Of a DNA stretch of 32,058 nucleotides, positions 18,273-28,054 are shown one piece after another; within the stretch, counting starts at the first letter, position 1; the number at the start of each line of letters is the position of its first letter. Below the pieces are notes generated by a model. It was not told the DNA's origin. It saw nothing but the letters and a program-made list of their open reading frames with translations, and did not search any database. The stretch is from Pseudomonadota bacterium (lineage in GTDB: Bacteria; Pseudomonadota; Alphaproteobacteria; Acetobacterales; Acetobacteraceae). The position numbers and the translations under genes are program-made. The stretch spans positions 1 to 32,058 of the forward strand of contig JAJZBH010000005.1 of the NCBI GenBank assembly GCA_021799015.1. The letters are read 5' to 3'.

Positions 18273-19100
18273 TCAAGGCGTTGCACCTGCAGGACCATCA
18301 ATCGCGGTCAGCCAGTCGGGAAAACGAGGGTGGACCACGACGTGCCCCATCCGTAGTTCTTCTCCAAGGCAGTCCACGCGGAGCATTGCAAGTCCACGCC
18401 GCCCAAGACAGGTGCGCAGGTCGCCCGCCTGCCGAGCACCAGCCGTGATTTTGCTCCCCGATAGAAGGTCCTCGTTGCCATCGACAGGGAAGAGTCTGCG
18501 CTTCACCAACCCACGGAACCGTGTGCGGGCGGTCAGCTCTTGGCCCATAAAGCACCCTTTGCCCCAGTCGATCCCATGCAGTTCATCGAACCCGGCTTCC
18601 ATAAGGAGAGTTTTGTCTGGCTCAAGGTCTGCGTGATCAGGCAACCCTAATGCCAGACGGTGAGCTAAATACGCTTCGGCGTTGACGGCTCCCGCTGCCG
18701 GTTTGCTTGCGAGCATTCGAAAACCGGCATGCGGGGTGCGCATGTCAGGTGCCGTCATGAGGCTGGCGGTTTCGGGATCGCCGTCCCAGCCGGCATGAAC
18801 GGCAAACCTGCTGGATTGATCGCACAGGGAGACTTTGCTTCTTAACCTGAAGCGGGAGAGGCGCATCATAATGTCCGAAATGGCGGCGAGCGGGGCGTCA
18901 AGAAAAAGAGAGGTTCCGTCAGAGAAAATAAAAAACTCAGCGAGGTATCGGCCTTGTGGCGTAAGCAAGGCCGACCAAACGGCTCGGCCAGGGGCGACTT
19001 GGGTTACGTCATTGGAAACGAGTCCCTGCAGAAATGCCACCCGGTCGGGGCCACTAATCTCGATTACACCGCGTTCGGGGAGATAGGACAGTATTGTCAT
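18273..19100 (-). CDS. ygfZ: YgfZ/GcvT-domain folate-binding protein
   Basis: VAFLQGLVSNDV...WSALLTPQGRYLAEFFIF and the hallmark KGCFMGQELTARTRFRGLVKRRLFPV. Confidence 0.92.
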   Translation of the reverse strand: MTILSYLPERGVIEISGPDRVAFLQGLVSNDVTQVAPGRAVWSALLTPQGRYLAEFFIFSDGTSLFLDAPLAAISDIMMRLSRFRLRSKVSLCDQSSRFAVHAGWDGDPETASLMTAPDMRTPHAGFRMLASKPAAGAVNAEAYLAHRLALGLPDHADLEPDKTLLMEAGFDELHGIDWGKGCFMGQELTARTRFRGLVKRRLFPVDGNEDLLSGSKITAGARQAGDLRTCLGRRGLAMLRVDCLGEELRMGHVVVHPRFPDWLTAIDGPAGATP

Positions 19101-19157
19101 GGGCTAGGATGTGGCCCCTTGCCCTCTTAACGGCAAGCCGTGCTAGAGCCGGCGGAC

Positions 19158-20054
19158 ATGCGCATACTTTTTATTGTTTCTTCTCGTCTGGGTGATGCCG
19201 TCATTGCCTCCGGCGCTATAGACCGTATCCGGAAGGCTCACGCCAACGCCCGCCTGACTGTCGCCTGTGGTGCTGCGTCAGCCGGTTTGTTTAGCCGGAT
19301 GCCCAGTCTGGAACGGCTGATCGTGTTTGAGAAGCTGGCCTTTGATCGGCACTGGCTTTCTCTATGGTCACGGTTGGTGCGTGATCATTGGCACCTAATT
19401 GTTGATTTCCGTGGGTCTTTTTTGTCTTTTGCGTTGCGCGCGCAGCACCGAATCATTGTCTATGGTGGGCGGCGGTCAGGAAGGCGCTATGAACAGATCG
19501 GAGAAGCGTGCGGGTTTGATTCTGCCCCATTGCCCGTCGTGTGGACCGATACAGCAGATCAGGCGCGGGCCGAGAATTTGTTGCCGGCGGGTGCGGCCGT
19601 TCTGGGCCTTGGTCCGACCGCTAACTGGGAAGGAAAAATTTGGCCAAGCGAGTACTTTGTTGGGTTGGCCAAGCGCCTCGACTTTCAGCGTATCGCAATC
19701 TTCGGTGGACCGGGAGAAATTGAACATAGCCGAGCAATGCCCGTTATCAAAAACTTGCCGGGAGCGATCGACCTAGTTGGCCAACTATCCATACCCGAAG
19801 CCGCTGCATGCCTTGAGCGCTGTGCTATGTTTGTTGGCAATGACTCTGGTTTGATGCATCTTGCTGCAGCTGCAGGGGTGCCTACGCTTGGGTTGTTCGG
19901 TCGTTCTCGTGCTGCCGAATACGCGCCTGCCGGTAGATTGGCCCGTTCGGTCGTGGCTCCGGGACCCCCGGGTGAAGCCCCGATGGAAGGGCTCACGGTC
20001 GACGAAGTTGCGGCTGCCGCGGAAGAACTGCTCCACCATACGGGGCATGTGTGA
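19158..20054 (+). CDS. Glycosyltransferase family 9 (heptosyltransferase-like)
   Basis: MRILFIVSSRLGDAVIASGAIDRIRKAHANARLTV, LGLGPTANWEGKIWPSEYFVGLAKRL, FVGNDSGLMHLAAAAGVPTLGLFG. Confidence 0.92.
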   Translation: MRILFIVSSRLGDAVIASGAIDRIRKAHANARLTVACGAASAGLFSRMPSLERLIVFEKLAFDRHWLSLWSRLVRDHWHLIVDFRGSFLSFALRAQHRIIVYGGRRSGRRYEQIGEACGFDSAPLPVVWTDTADQARAENLLPAGAAVLGLGPTANWEGKIWPSEYFVGLAKRLDFQRIAIFGGPGEIEHSRAMPVIKNLPGAIDLVGQLSIPEAAACLERCAMFVGNDSGLMHLAAAAGVPTLGLFGRSRAAEYAPAGRLARSVVAPGPPGEAPMEGLTVDEVAAAAEELLHHTGHV

Positions 20055-20055
20055 G

Positions 20056-21081
20056 ATGAGAATCGCACAAGTGATGGCGGGTGCGGCGCACGGTGGCGCG
20101 GAACTGTTCTTCGAACGTATGACTATCGCTCTTGCGCGCGCCGGGGAGACCGTGCTGCCGATAATCCGTTCAGAACCGGCAAGGATGGCAAGGCTGCGCC
20201 ACGCTGGCCTTTCCCCTGTTACGTTGCGCTTCGGGGGGGCGCTTGATTTTTTTACGACGCCCCGTGCGGCGGCGGTATTGCGCGACTTCGCGCCGGATAT
20301 TGCTATCGCCTGGATGAGCCGCGCCGCTGCTCATACGCCGCGTGGTGACTGGACGCTGATCGGTCGGCTCGGTGGTTACTACGATCTTAAGTACTTTCGG
20401 CGGTGCGACGTTCTGATTGGCAACACACATGGCATCGTTCGTTGGATTGTTGAACAGGGTTTTTCTTCCGATTCCACCTACTACCTGCCCAACTTCGTCG
20501 AGGATTTCGCGTTTGCGCGGCCTATTGATCCGGCAGAGATTGGTGTGCCTTCCGGCACACCAATCGTTCTGGCACTTGGCAGGCTTCATGCCGTTAAGGG
20601 TTTTGACACTTTGATTCGTGCCATGACGCTCGTGCCCGAGGCGCACCTCGTAATTGCAGGTGAAGGACCCGAGCGTGCTGCGCTTGGCAGTTTGATTGAG
20701 GAACTCGGCATCGCTGCGCGTGTGCACTTGGTTGGGTGGAGACGCGACATTGGGGAGCTTTTGAAAGCAGCGACGGTGTTTGTCTCGTCATCGCGCCATG
20801 AACCGTTGGGTAATATGATCCTGGAGGCATTTTCGTCTGCGACACCGGTTGTCGCCGCAGCGGCGGAGGGGCCTCGTGAAATTATTCGCGACGGTGTTGA
20901 CGGGCTCTTGGTGCCGATTGGCGATGAGTGCATTATGGCTGATGCAATTACACGACTGATCAAGGACCGGGCACTCGCGCATGGAGTGGTGGAAGCCGGG
21001 CGCATGCGTTACGAAAGTGATTTCGCAGAGGCCGCAGTAGTTTCTGCGTGGCTGTCTCTTTTTCAGAAGCTTGTGCACTGA
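20056..21081 (+). CDS. Glycosyltransferase family 4
   Basis: MRIAQVMAGAAHGGAELFFERMTIALARAGE, IVLALGRLHAVKGFDTLIRAMTLVPEAHLVIAGEGPERAAL, VFVSSSRHEPLGNMILEAFSSATPVVAAAAEGPREII. Start at 20056, immediately after the GT9 stop. Confidence 0.92.
   Translation: MRIAQVMAGAAHGGAELFFERMTIALARAGETVLPIIRSEPARMARLRHAGLSPVTLRFGGALDFFTTPRAAAVLRDFAPDIAIAWMSRAAAHTPRGDWTLIGRLGGYYDLKYFRRCDVLIGNTHGIVRWIVEQGFSSDSTYYLPNFVEDFAFARPIDPAEIGVPSGTPIVLALGRLHAVKGFDTLIRAMTLVPEAHLVIAGEGPERAALGSLIEELGIAARVHLVGWRRDIGELLKAATVFVSSSRHEPLGNMILEAFSSATPVVAAAAEGPREIIRDGVDGLLVPIGDECIMADAITRLIKDRALAHGVVEAGRMRYESDFAEAAVVSAWLSLFQKLVH
20538..20565. repeat. Perfect 12-bp inverted repeat GATTGGTGTGCC-TTCC-GGCACACCAATC inside the GT4 coding sequence
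   Basis: Read directly: arms 20538-20549 and 20554-20565, tetraloop TTCC at 20550-20553. Confidence 0.9.
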
Positions 21082-22829
21082 TGTGCGGAATAGCAGGTCT
21101 GGCGCTGAAGCCGGGCGCCCATGTTGGTATCGATACACTGCGTATGTTGGACAAGGCACTGGCGCATCGTGGGCCGGACGGATCGGGTATGTATGTTAAC
21201 GAGCGTGTTGCCTTCGTGCACCGGCGTCTGGCGGTTGTTGATGTCGCCACCGGTGACCAACCCCTGTACGGGGCCAGCTCGACTCTGATTGCCAATGGTG
21301 AGATCTATAACAATCCTGAGCTACGAAAATCACTGTCGCACGCAAATTTTTCGACGCTGAGCGATTGCGAGCCCCCGCTGTTCCTGAACCGGGAAGGAAC
21401 AGATATTGTACTGAAGCTTCGCGGAATGTTCGCTATTGCCCTTGATGATTCTGAACGAGGAGTAGTTTTTCTCTTTCGTGACCCCTTCGGGATCAAGCCG
21501 CTTTATGTCGGCCATTCGGCGTCCGGATTGGCGTTCGCATCAGAACCACAAGCGCTAATTGCGGCAAAACTTTCTCCTGCGACGGTAGATCCTCAGCGGC
21601 TCGTCGAATTATTGCATTTGCAATTCTGTACGGGAACGACAACGGTATTCCCGACAATTTCCCGCTTGCCTCCTGGGTCGACGGTAAGGTTGCGGGACGG
21701 CGTTGTTGAAAGCTCCACAATTCACGACCCCATTGAGTTAGGGGACTCCCCGGGTAACGAAGAGGCGGCCTTACAAAGGCTCGACGCCGTTCTGGCTGAG
21801 AGCGTTGAGCTCCACCAGCGCAGCGATGTTCCTTTCGGGATGTTTCTCTCGGGTGGAATCGATTCTGCCACGATTCTTGCCGTCATGGCGCGAATTAATG
21901 AACAAAAAGTTCAGGCTTTTACGGCTGGTTTCGATCATCCATCAGTTGCGGACGAGCGTGAGGCGGCCGAAAATTGTGCCCGGGCTGTGGGCGCGCGCCA
22001 CGAGAGGGTAGAAGTGAATGAAAGGATGGTCTGGCGCTATCTTCCGGCGATTGTCAGTGCAATGGACGATCCGGTGGCGGATCCCGCAATTATTCCAACT
22101 TGGTTTCTCGCAAAACTTGCACGTAGTTCAGTCAAAGTTGTATTGTCCGGAGAAGGAGGGGACGAACTCTTCGCAGGTTATGGCCGTTATCGTGGCGCTG
22201 CGCGCCCGTGGCCCTTCGTACGGCCGATGCGTAAAAATAGCCCGTTTGCTAGCCTTGGTGTGCTGAGGAATGAAAACGATCAATGGCGTACAGGCATTGA
22301 TCGTATACGTAGCAGAGTAAGCGGAACAAAGTTAACGCGTGCGCAGCGTGAAGATATTGCGGAGTGGCTTCCTAATGATCTTTTGCTGAAGCTTGATCGA
22401 TGCTTGATGACGCATGGTGTCGAGGGCCGTACGCCATTTTTAGATCGGGAAGTGGGCCGCTTTGCCTTTTCACTTCCAGACCGGCTGCGTGCACGGCGAG
22501 GGGTAGGGAAATACCTGCTTCGTCGCTGGTTAGAGCGACATATGCCGGCAGCTCGACCGTTTGCGCCTAAGCAGGGTTTTGATGTGCCGATCGGGGCGTG
22601 GATTGAGGCGCGAAGCGCCAAACTTGGTGATCTTGTCGCGCGAGCGCCCATTGTTGAACAACTGGCGAAACCAGGAACGGTGAGGGAGCTTTTTTCTCAC
22701 GCGGGGGAAAAAAGCGCGGGTGTTGCTTGCTGGCGTTTGCTGTTTCTTGCCGTGTGGCACGGTCGCTATGCTCTTGGTAGACCCGCCGATGGCGACGTGT
22801 TTGATTTCTTGGCGGAGCAAAGGCGATGA
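21081..22829 (+). CDS. Asparagine synthase (glutamine-hydrolysing) / AsnB-like amidotransferase
   Basis: MCGIAGLALKPG (catalytic Cys2), LAHRGPDGSG, FVHRRLAVVDVATGDQPLYG, DVPFGMFLSGGIDSATILAVMA, LSGEGGDELFAGYGRYR. Overlaps the GT4 stop codon. Confidence 0.93.
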   Translation: MCGIAGLALKPGAHVGIDTLRMLDKALAHRGPDGSGMYVNERVAFVHRRLAVVDVATGDQPLYGASSTLIANGEIYNNPELRKSLSHANFSTLSDCEPPLFLNREGTDIVLKLRGMFAIALDDSERGVVFLFRDPFGIKPLYVGHSASGLAFASEPQALIAAKLSPATVDPQRLVELLHLQFCTGTTTVFPTISRLPPGSTVRLRDGVVESSTIHDPIELGDSPGNEEAALQRLDAVLAESVELHQRSDVPFGMFLSGGIDSATILAVMARINEQKVQAFTAGFDHPSVADEREAAENCARAVGARHERVEVNERMVWRYLPAIVSAMDDPVADPAIIPTWFLAKLARSSVKVVLSGEGGDELFAGYGRYRGAARPWPFVRPMRKNSPFASLGVLRNENDQWRTGIDRIRSRVSGTKLTRAQREDIAEWLPNDLLLKLDRCLMTHGVEGRTPFLDREVGRFAFSLPDRLRARRGVGKYLLRRWLERHMPAARPFAPKQGFDVPIGAWIEARSAKLGDLVARAPIVEQLAKPGTVRELFSHAGEKSAGVACWRLLFLAVWHGRYALGRPADGDVFDFLAEQRR

Positions 22830-24157
22830 CCGACCGATATGACCTAATTATCGAAAACGGCATTTTCGTCCTTCCAGGAGGAACTGCGGACGTACGAATC
22901 GGTACGCGCCATGGCCGGATTGTAACGCTTGATGCTCGAGGAGATGACTCGGAACAGAAAATTGATGCCGCAGGGTTGTATGTGTTGCCTGGTTTGATTG
23001 ATCCGCATGTGCATTTCCGGGACTCAGGCAACGCCGAATTGCCCGAAGTCGAAACGCTTGAAACGGGTACTAGGGGCGCCGTTCTTGGTGGAATCACTGC
23101 GGTTTTTGATATGCCAAATACCTCGGTACCGACCACTGATTCGCATCGACTCAGGGTTAAGCGCGACTCCATTTGCAGGAGGGCGTGGTGCGATGTTGGA
23201 CTCTACGTTGGTGCGTCGAAGGAGAATGCTGGGTGCTTGGGCGCTCTGGAAGTTGAGCCGGGCGTCTGCGCGGTCAAGGTCTTTTCTGGTTCGACAACCG
23301 GCGATCTCCTCGTTGAAGACGATGCGTCCATTGAAAGTGTTATGCGGTCCGGTCGGCGTCGCGTTGCATTCCACTCCGAAGATGAATACCGCCTGCAGGC
23401 TCGGCGGCGGCTGTTTGCGCCCGGCCGCGACTTTTCCAAGCACGCACTATGGCGCGACCCGGAATGCGCGGCGTTAGGGACTCGCCGTATTGTAGCGCTA
23501 GCTCGCAAGACGCGCCGTCCCGCTCATATCCTACATGTGTCAACTGCAGAAGAGTTTTCGTTTCTGATCGATCATCATGACCTCGTGAGCGTCGAAGTGC
23601 TCGTCAACCATCTCACGCAATTTGCACCTGATGCGTATGAGCGCCTCGGGGCTTACGCGGTCATGAATCCCCCCATTCGTGACCGCAATCAGGTCGACGC
23701 TGCGTGGCGGGCCGTTGCTGATGGACTCGTTGATACCGTTGGATCGGATCATGCACCTCATTCGCATGCCGCAAAGGCAAAGGATTGGCCCTACGTAGCA
23801 GCCGGCCTTTCGGGCGTGCAGACGCTTGCACCGGTCATGTTTGATCAAGTTCAAAAAGGCCGCCTGTCACTCGGACGGTTAGTCGACCTCATGGCTGTCG
23901 GCCCGGCCCGTATCTACGGTGCGGTAGGCAAAGGACGAATCGCGGTTGGCTATGACGCTGACTTCACCATCGTTGATTTGAAAAAGAATCGTAGAATTGA
24001 AGACACATGGCTTGTTAGCCCTTGTCGTTGGTCACCATTTGCTGGCGAGCGCGTGACGGGTTGGCCAGCGATGACGATCGTTCGAGGCAACGTCGTGATG
24101 CGCGACGATGAGGTGTTAGCTGCACCGATTGGGAAAGTGATGACGTTTCGAAGCTGA
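22826..24157 (+). CDS. pyrC: Dihydroorotase (type I amidohydrolase)
   Basis: DAAGLYVLPGLIDPHVHFRDSGNAELPEVETLETGTRGAVLGGITAVFDMPNT, KVFSGSTTGDLL, HSEDEYRL, HILHVSTAEE, GSDHAPHS. Overlaps the asparagine synthase stop. Confidence 0.88.
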   Translation: MTDRYDLIIENGIFVLPGGTADVRIGTRHGRIVTLDARGDDSEQKIDAAGLYVLPGLIDPHVHFRDSGNAELPEVETLETGTRGAVLGGITAVFDMPNTSVPTTDSHRLRVKRDSICRRAWCDVGLYVGASKENAGCLGALEVEPGVCAVKVFSGSTTGDLLVEDDASIESVMRSGRRRVAFHSEDEYRLQARRRLFAPGRDFSKHALWRDPECAALGTRRIVALARKTRRPAHILHVSTAEEFSFLIDHHDLVSVEVLVNHLTQFAPDAYERLGAYAVMNPPIRDRNQVDAAWRAVADGLVDTVGSDHAPHSHAAKAKDWPYVAAGLSGVQTLAPVMFDQVQKGRLSLGRLVDLMAVGPARIYGAVGKGRIAVGYDADFTIVDLKKNRRIEDTWLVSPCRWSPFAGERVTGWPAMTIVRGNVVMRDDEVLAAPIGKVMTFRS

Positions 24158-24209
24158 CGCGGGAGATCTCATGAACGGACTTTTAGTTCTTTGTTGAAAC
24201 GGCTATTCG

Positions 24210-25229
24210 ATGATCATGAATGAGCCTAATTTTTCTTCCCATTACTCGACACCGTCGGGTTCTGCGGGACGGTTGATTCTTCGCCCATTCGTTAAGGCGG
24301 ATTCTGCAGCGTTTCATCACCAGATCAACGATTGGGAGATTTGTCGCCGTCTGCCGGAAGCCCCGTTCCCATATCCTTCTGCGCTTGCAGACGACTGGGT
24401 GGCGAGCGCCATTGAAGATCATTCGGAACGGACTGCGTTTGAATTCGCTGTGATTGAGCGGGCTACTTCGGCACTGATCGGTAGCGCAGGCCTGCGGCCA
24501 GCGCGGCGAGGCAGCACGGCATCTCTGGGGTACTGGATCGGCCGAGCTTTCTGGGGGCAGGGATATGCACGTGAGGCGGTAGCAGCTTTGATCGACTGGG
24601 GGTTTACGGAATTGCCGATCAGCACCGTAACAGCCAACGTCGCCGCAGATAATGTCGCGTCGATCGCCGTGCTACGCCGTCTCGGCTTTGTCGAAACCGG
24701 CATGGGCCACGCAAAATTCATCGGCCGGCCAGGCGAACGGTTGGTAGTGCAGCAGTTTTCTCTTTCCAGAGAAACTCATGACCGAGAGTCGAGAAAGGTT
24801 GTGGCACCTGCGGCAATCCATGAGCCAGAAGGAAACATGTTGCTCGTCGCCGCATGCGCTCTTGTAGATCGAGATGGGCGGATTTTGCTGGCCCGGCGGC
24901 CTGCTGGAAAAAAGCTTGCCGGTCTTTGGGAGTTTCCGGGGGGTAAGGTGATGCCAGGCGAGCTTCCAGAGTCGGCACTGGTGCGCGAGCTTGATGAGGA
25001 GCTGGGAATATGCGTCACTAAATCGGATCTTGCGCCTTTTGTGTTCGCTTCCCATTCCTATTCCGATTTTCATCTTTTGATGCCGTTATTTTTTTGCCGG
25101 CGCTGGTCCGGCACACCCGTAGGACGCGAGGGACAGGCGTTAGCTTGGGTGGCGCCAGAAAGGCTTGATGAATATCCCATGCCGCCAGCGGATCGGCCGT
25201 TGATTCCTATGCTTCGTGACTTTCTCTAG
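24210..25229 (+). CDS. Fused GNAT N-acetyltransferase and NUDIX (MutT-type) hydrolase
   Basis: N-terminal GNAT: LILRPFVKADSAAFHHQIND...GYAREAVAALIDWGFTELPISTVTANVAADNVASIAVLRRLGFVETG. C-terminal NUDIX: LLARRPAGKKLAGLWEFPGGKVMPGELPESALVRELDEELGI matches Gx5Ex7REUxEExGU. Confidence 0.92.
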   Translation: MIMNEPNFSSHYSTPSGSAGRLILRPFVKADSAAFHHQINDWEICRRLPEAPFPYPSALADDWVASAIEDHSERTAFEFAVIERATSALIGSAGLRPARRGSTASLGYWIGRAFWGQGYAREAVAALIDWGFTELPISTVTANVAADNVASIAVLRRLGFVETGMGHAKFIGRPGERLVVQQFSLSRETHDRESRKVVAPAAIHEPEGNMLLVAACALVDRDGRILLARRPAGKKLAGLWEFPGGKVMPGELPESALVRELDEELGICVTKSDLAPFVFASHSYSDFHLLMPLFFCRRWSGTPVGREGQALAWVAPERLDEYPMPPADRPLIPMLRDFL

Positions 25230-25246
25230 CAAGTTCAAGTGAGGCC

Positions 25247-26008
25247 ATGATGAGCGAGGGAAATCCAACCGCCGCGATTTTGATCATTGGCAACGAGATT
25301 CTTTCGGGCCGCACCCAGGATGCAAATGTACAATTCTTGGCAAGGCAGCTTGCAGCGATTGGTCATCGTCTAGAGGAGGTTCGGGTCGTTCCCGATGTAC
25401 CGGAGCGGATTATCCAGGCGGTTAACGAATTGCGTGCCTCCTACGATAACGTCTTCACGACGGGCGGTATTGGCCCGACGCATGACGACATCACGAGCGA
25501 GTGTGTTGCCGCAGCCTTTGGCTTGCCCTTGGAAAAGCACCATGCCACATGGAACATGCTGGCCAACCGCCTCGGCGAGAATTTCAACGCATCCCGACAG
25601 AGGATGGCGATGATGCCAAAAGGGGCGAAACCAATAAGGAACGAAATCTCGATTGCCCCGGGATTCTCGATCGGCAATGTCCACGTCATGGCTGGCGTAC
25701 CAAACATTATGCAGTCGATGTTTTTGTCTCTTGTGACAGAACTGAACCACGGCGTCCCCATTTTGATGCGCGCGGTCCATGGGGTAGGGGTGCGTGAAGG
25801 CAGTATTGCCGCAGGACTTGGTGCCATACAGGAAAAATATTCAACCCTCGACCTAGGCTCGTACCCGTTTTACGGGGTAAATGGTTTGGGAGTGGCCATT
25901 GTTGCCAAGGGTACCGATCCTGAAGCGCTCGAGGCGGCAATCAGGGAAGCGGGTGCACTCATTGCAGCGCAAGGGATCACGGCGATCCCGGGTGAGCCAG
26001 TTCCCTAG
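25247..26008 (+). CDS. Molybdopterin-binding/CinA N-terminal-domain protein
   Basis: AAILIIGNEILSGRTQDANVQFLARQLAAIGHRLEEVRVVPD, NVFTTGGIGPTHDDITSECVAAAFGL. Confidence 0.92.
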   Translation: MMSEGNPTAAILIIGNEILSGRTQDANVQFLARQLAAIGHRLEEVRVVPDVPERIIQAVNELRASYDNVFTTGGIGPTHDDITSECVAAAFGLPLEKHHATWNMLANRLGENFNASRQRMAMMPKGAKPIRNEISIAPGFSIGNVHVMAGVPNIMQSMFLSLVTELNHGVPILMRAVHGVGVREGSIAAGLGAIQEKYSTLDLGSYPFYGVNGLGVAIVAKGTDPEALEAAIREAGALIAAQGITAIPGEPVP

Positions 26009-26119
26009 GGGAACCGATGGCTGGCGGATGAGTAGTGGGTTGCCGCCATCGCAAGCTTGGATTCAGACGTCCTTCAGAACCAACGACGCAAAGAAGGCAA
26101 TCACTGTACCGAAGGCCTG

Positions 26120-28021
26120 TCACTGGCAGGCAAGGCATTCTTCGTAGTTTGTTGTACTTGCAGGTTCTGGTGCCGCGGGAAGCGGTGCCGGAGTGCGGGA
26201 GGTAGTATAACTGTCGTTTAGAATAGAGATTTTTTCGCTTACCGGGTCGGCGCGCTGGATTGACAATGAGCGACAATAATAAAGTGATTTCACGCCCCTT
26301 TTCCATGCTTGGTAATGAATCTGGTGGAGGTCGCGCTTATGGACGTTTGCAGGAAGAAAAATGTTAACGGACTGGCTTTGACACACAAATGGCGCACGAT
26401 CAGCTGCATGCTCGATTACCCAACGTTGATCCAGTTCAAAGGCAGTTTTGAATACAGCCTTTTCTTCATTGGTTAGAAAATCGAGGTGCTGGACGGACCC
26501 TTTCGTGATGGTAATATTTGACCAAGTTTCCTCATCATCATGCCCTTTTTTCACAAGGAGCTTTTGTAAGTGCCGGTTGCGGACTGCGAAGCTGCCGGAC
26601 AAAGTCTTCTGCAGGAATATGTTGGCGGCAATCGGTTCGATCCCTGGGCTCGAATTTCCAGCGATGACCGAAATTGACGCCGTTGGCGCGATGGCGATCT
26701 TGTTAGAGAAGCGCTCCATAATTCCATAATCGCAGGCATCCGGGCATGGTCCGCGTTCATCAGCCAGTTTGCGCGATGCAGCGTCTGCTTGAGCGCGGAG
26801 GTGCCTGAATATTCGGATATTCCATGCTTTAGCTATAGCGCTTTCGAAGGGGACGTTTAGCGCCTGCAGGAACGAATGAAACCCCATTACTCCGAGTCCG
26901 ACGGAGCGCTCCCGCATGGCCGCATAACGTGCACAGCTGATCGAATCTGGGGCGCGTTCAATGAAGTCCTCCAGGACATTGTCCAGGAAGCGCATGACAT
27001 CCTCAACGAATTGGGGATTGTCGTGCCATTCGAGCCAGGATTCTAGATTGATTGATGACAGGCAGCAGACCGCGGTGCGCTGTTTCCCATACTGATCAAC
27101 GCCCGTTGGAAGAGTGATTTCGGCACATAGGTTCGATGTTTTGACTTCGAGGCCCGCCAGCTTGTGATGTTCGGGGCGAGCATTATTTACGTGATCGGAG
27201 AAAATGAGATAGGGCTCACCTGTCTCGATTCTAGCAGTAAGAATGCGAATCCAAAGATTGCGTGCCGAAACGCTCCGAATCGGCGTACCGTCCCTCGGCG
27301 AAGTGAAGGACCACGCCTCATCGGATTCTACGGCGCGCATGAATGCATCTGAGATCAGAATGCCATGGTGCAGGTTGAGTGCCTTGCGGTTTGGGTCACC
27401 GCCCGTAGGGCGTCGAATTTCGATAAATTCTTCAACTTCCGGGTGCGAGATCGGTAGATAGACAGCGGCACTCCCCCGGCGGAGGGAGCCTTGGGAGATG
27501 GCGAGGGTCAGGCTGTCCATCACTCGAATGAATGGTATGATTCCGGAGGTTTTGCCATTTTGTCCAACCTTCTCGCCGATCGAGCGTAGGTTGCCCCAAT
27601 ACGAACCGATACCGCCTCCTCTGCTCGCAAGCCACACATTTTCATTCCACAGGCTGACAATGCCTTCAAGGCTGTCGGACGCTTCATTGAGAAAGCATGA
27701 GATCGGTAGCCCGCGATCAGTGCCGCCGTTGGAGAGTACGGGAGTTGCCGGCATAAACCAAAGCCTGCTGATATAATCGTAGAGGCGCTGGGCATGGGCT
27801 GCGTCGTCACCATAATAGGACGCAACACGGGCAAAAAGATCCTGATAGCCTTCACCGGGCAATAGATAGCGATCGTTTAAGGTGGCGCGACCAAAATCGC
27901 TCAGCAGAGCGTCGCGCGATCGGTCGACTGTAACGGGATGCCGATCCGGCATCTGCACGGTGTCGAGGAGCGAGGGCTCAGCGGTGGCCCCCTTTGGGCC
28001 CGGTTTGGTGATCGCGTTCAT
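26120..28021 (-). CDS. nrdA: Ribonucleoside-diphosphate reductase alpha subunit (class Ia)
   Basis: RLWFMPATPVLSNGGTDRGLPISCFLN, SNLCAEITLP, NKIAIAPTASISVIAGNSSPGIEPIAANIF, SLYYCRSLSIQRAD and C-terminal EECLACQ Cys pair. Start set at MNAITKPG (28021). Confidence 0.95.
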   Translation of the reverse strand: MNAITKPGPKGATAEPSLLDTVQMPDRHPVTVDRSRDALLSDFGRATLNDRYLLPGEGYQDLFARVASYYGDDAAHAQRLYDYISRLWFMPATPVLSNGGTDRGLPISCFLNEASDSLEGIVSLWNENVWLASRGGGIGSYWGNLRSIGEKVGQNGKTSGIIPFIRVMDSLTLAISQGSLRRGSAAVYLPISHPEVEEFIEIRRPTGGDPNRKALNLHHGILISDAFMRAVESDEAWSFTSPRDGTPIRSVSARNLWIRILTARIETGEPYLIFSDHVNNARPEHHKLAGLEVKTSNLCAEITLPTGVDQYGKQRTAVCCLSSINLESWLEWHDNPQFVEDVMRFLDNVLEDFIERAPDSISCARYAAMRERSVGLGVMGFHSFLQALNVPFESAIAKAWNIRIFRHLRAQADAASRKLADERGPCPDACDYGIMERFSNKIAIAPTASISVIAGNSSPGIEPIAANIFLQKTLSGSFAVRNRHLQKLLVKKGHDDEETWSNITITKGSVQHLDFLTNEEKAVFKTAFELDQRWVIEHAADRAPFVCQSQSVNIFLPANVHKRDLHQIHYQAWKRGVKSLYYCRSLSIQRADPVSEKISILNDSYTTSRTPAPLPAAPEPASTTNYEECLACQ

Positions 28022-28054
28022 AAGCTGCTTTCTCCCATTGGCTCGACCGTCGGA

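Noticed and set aside
22688-22715. Inverted repeat GCTTTTTT...AAAAAAGC in the AsnB-like gene as a slippage or frameshift signal
   Set aside because: It is a simple T6/A6 pairing with a 12-nt loop inside an intact conserved frame; no evidence of an alternative frame product.
22567-23172. 201-aa minus-strand ORF
   Set aside because: Antisense across the AsnB-like and dihydroorotase genes, with no family pattern.
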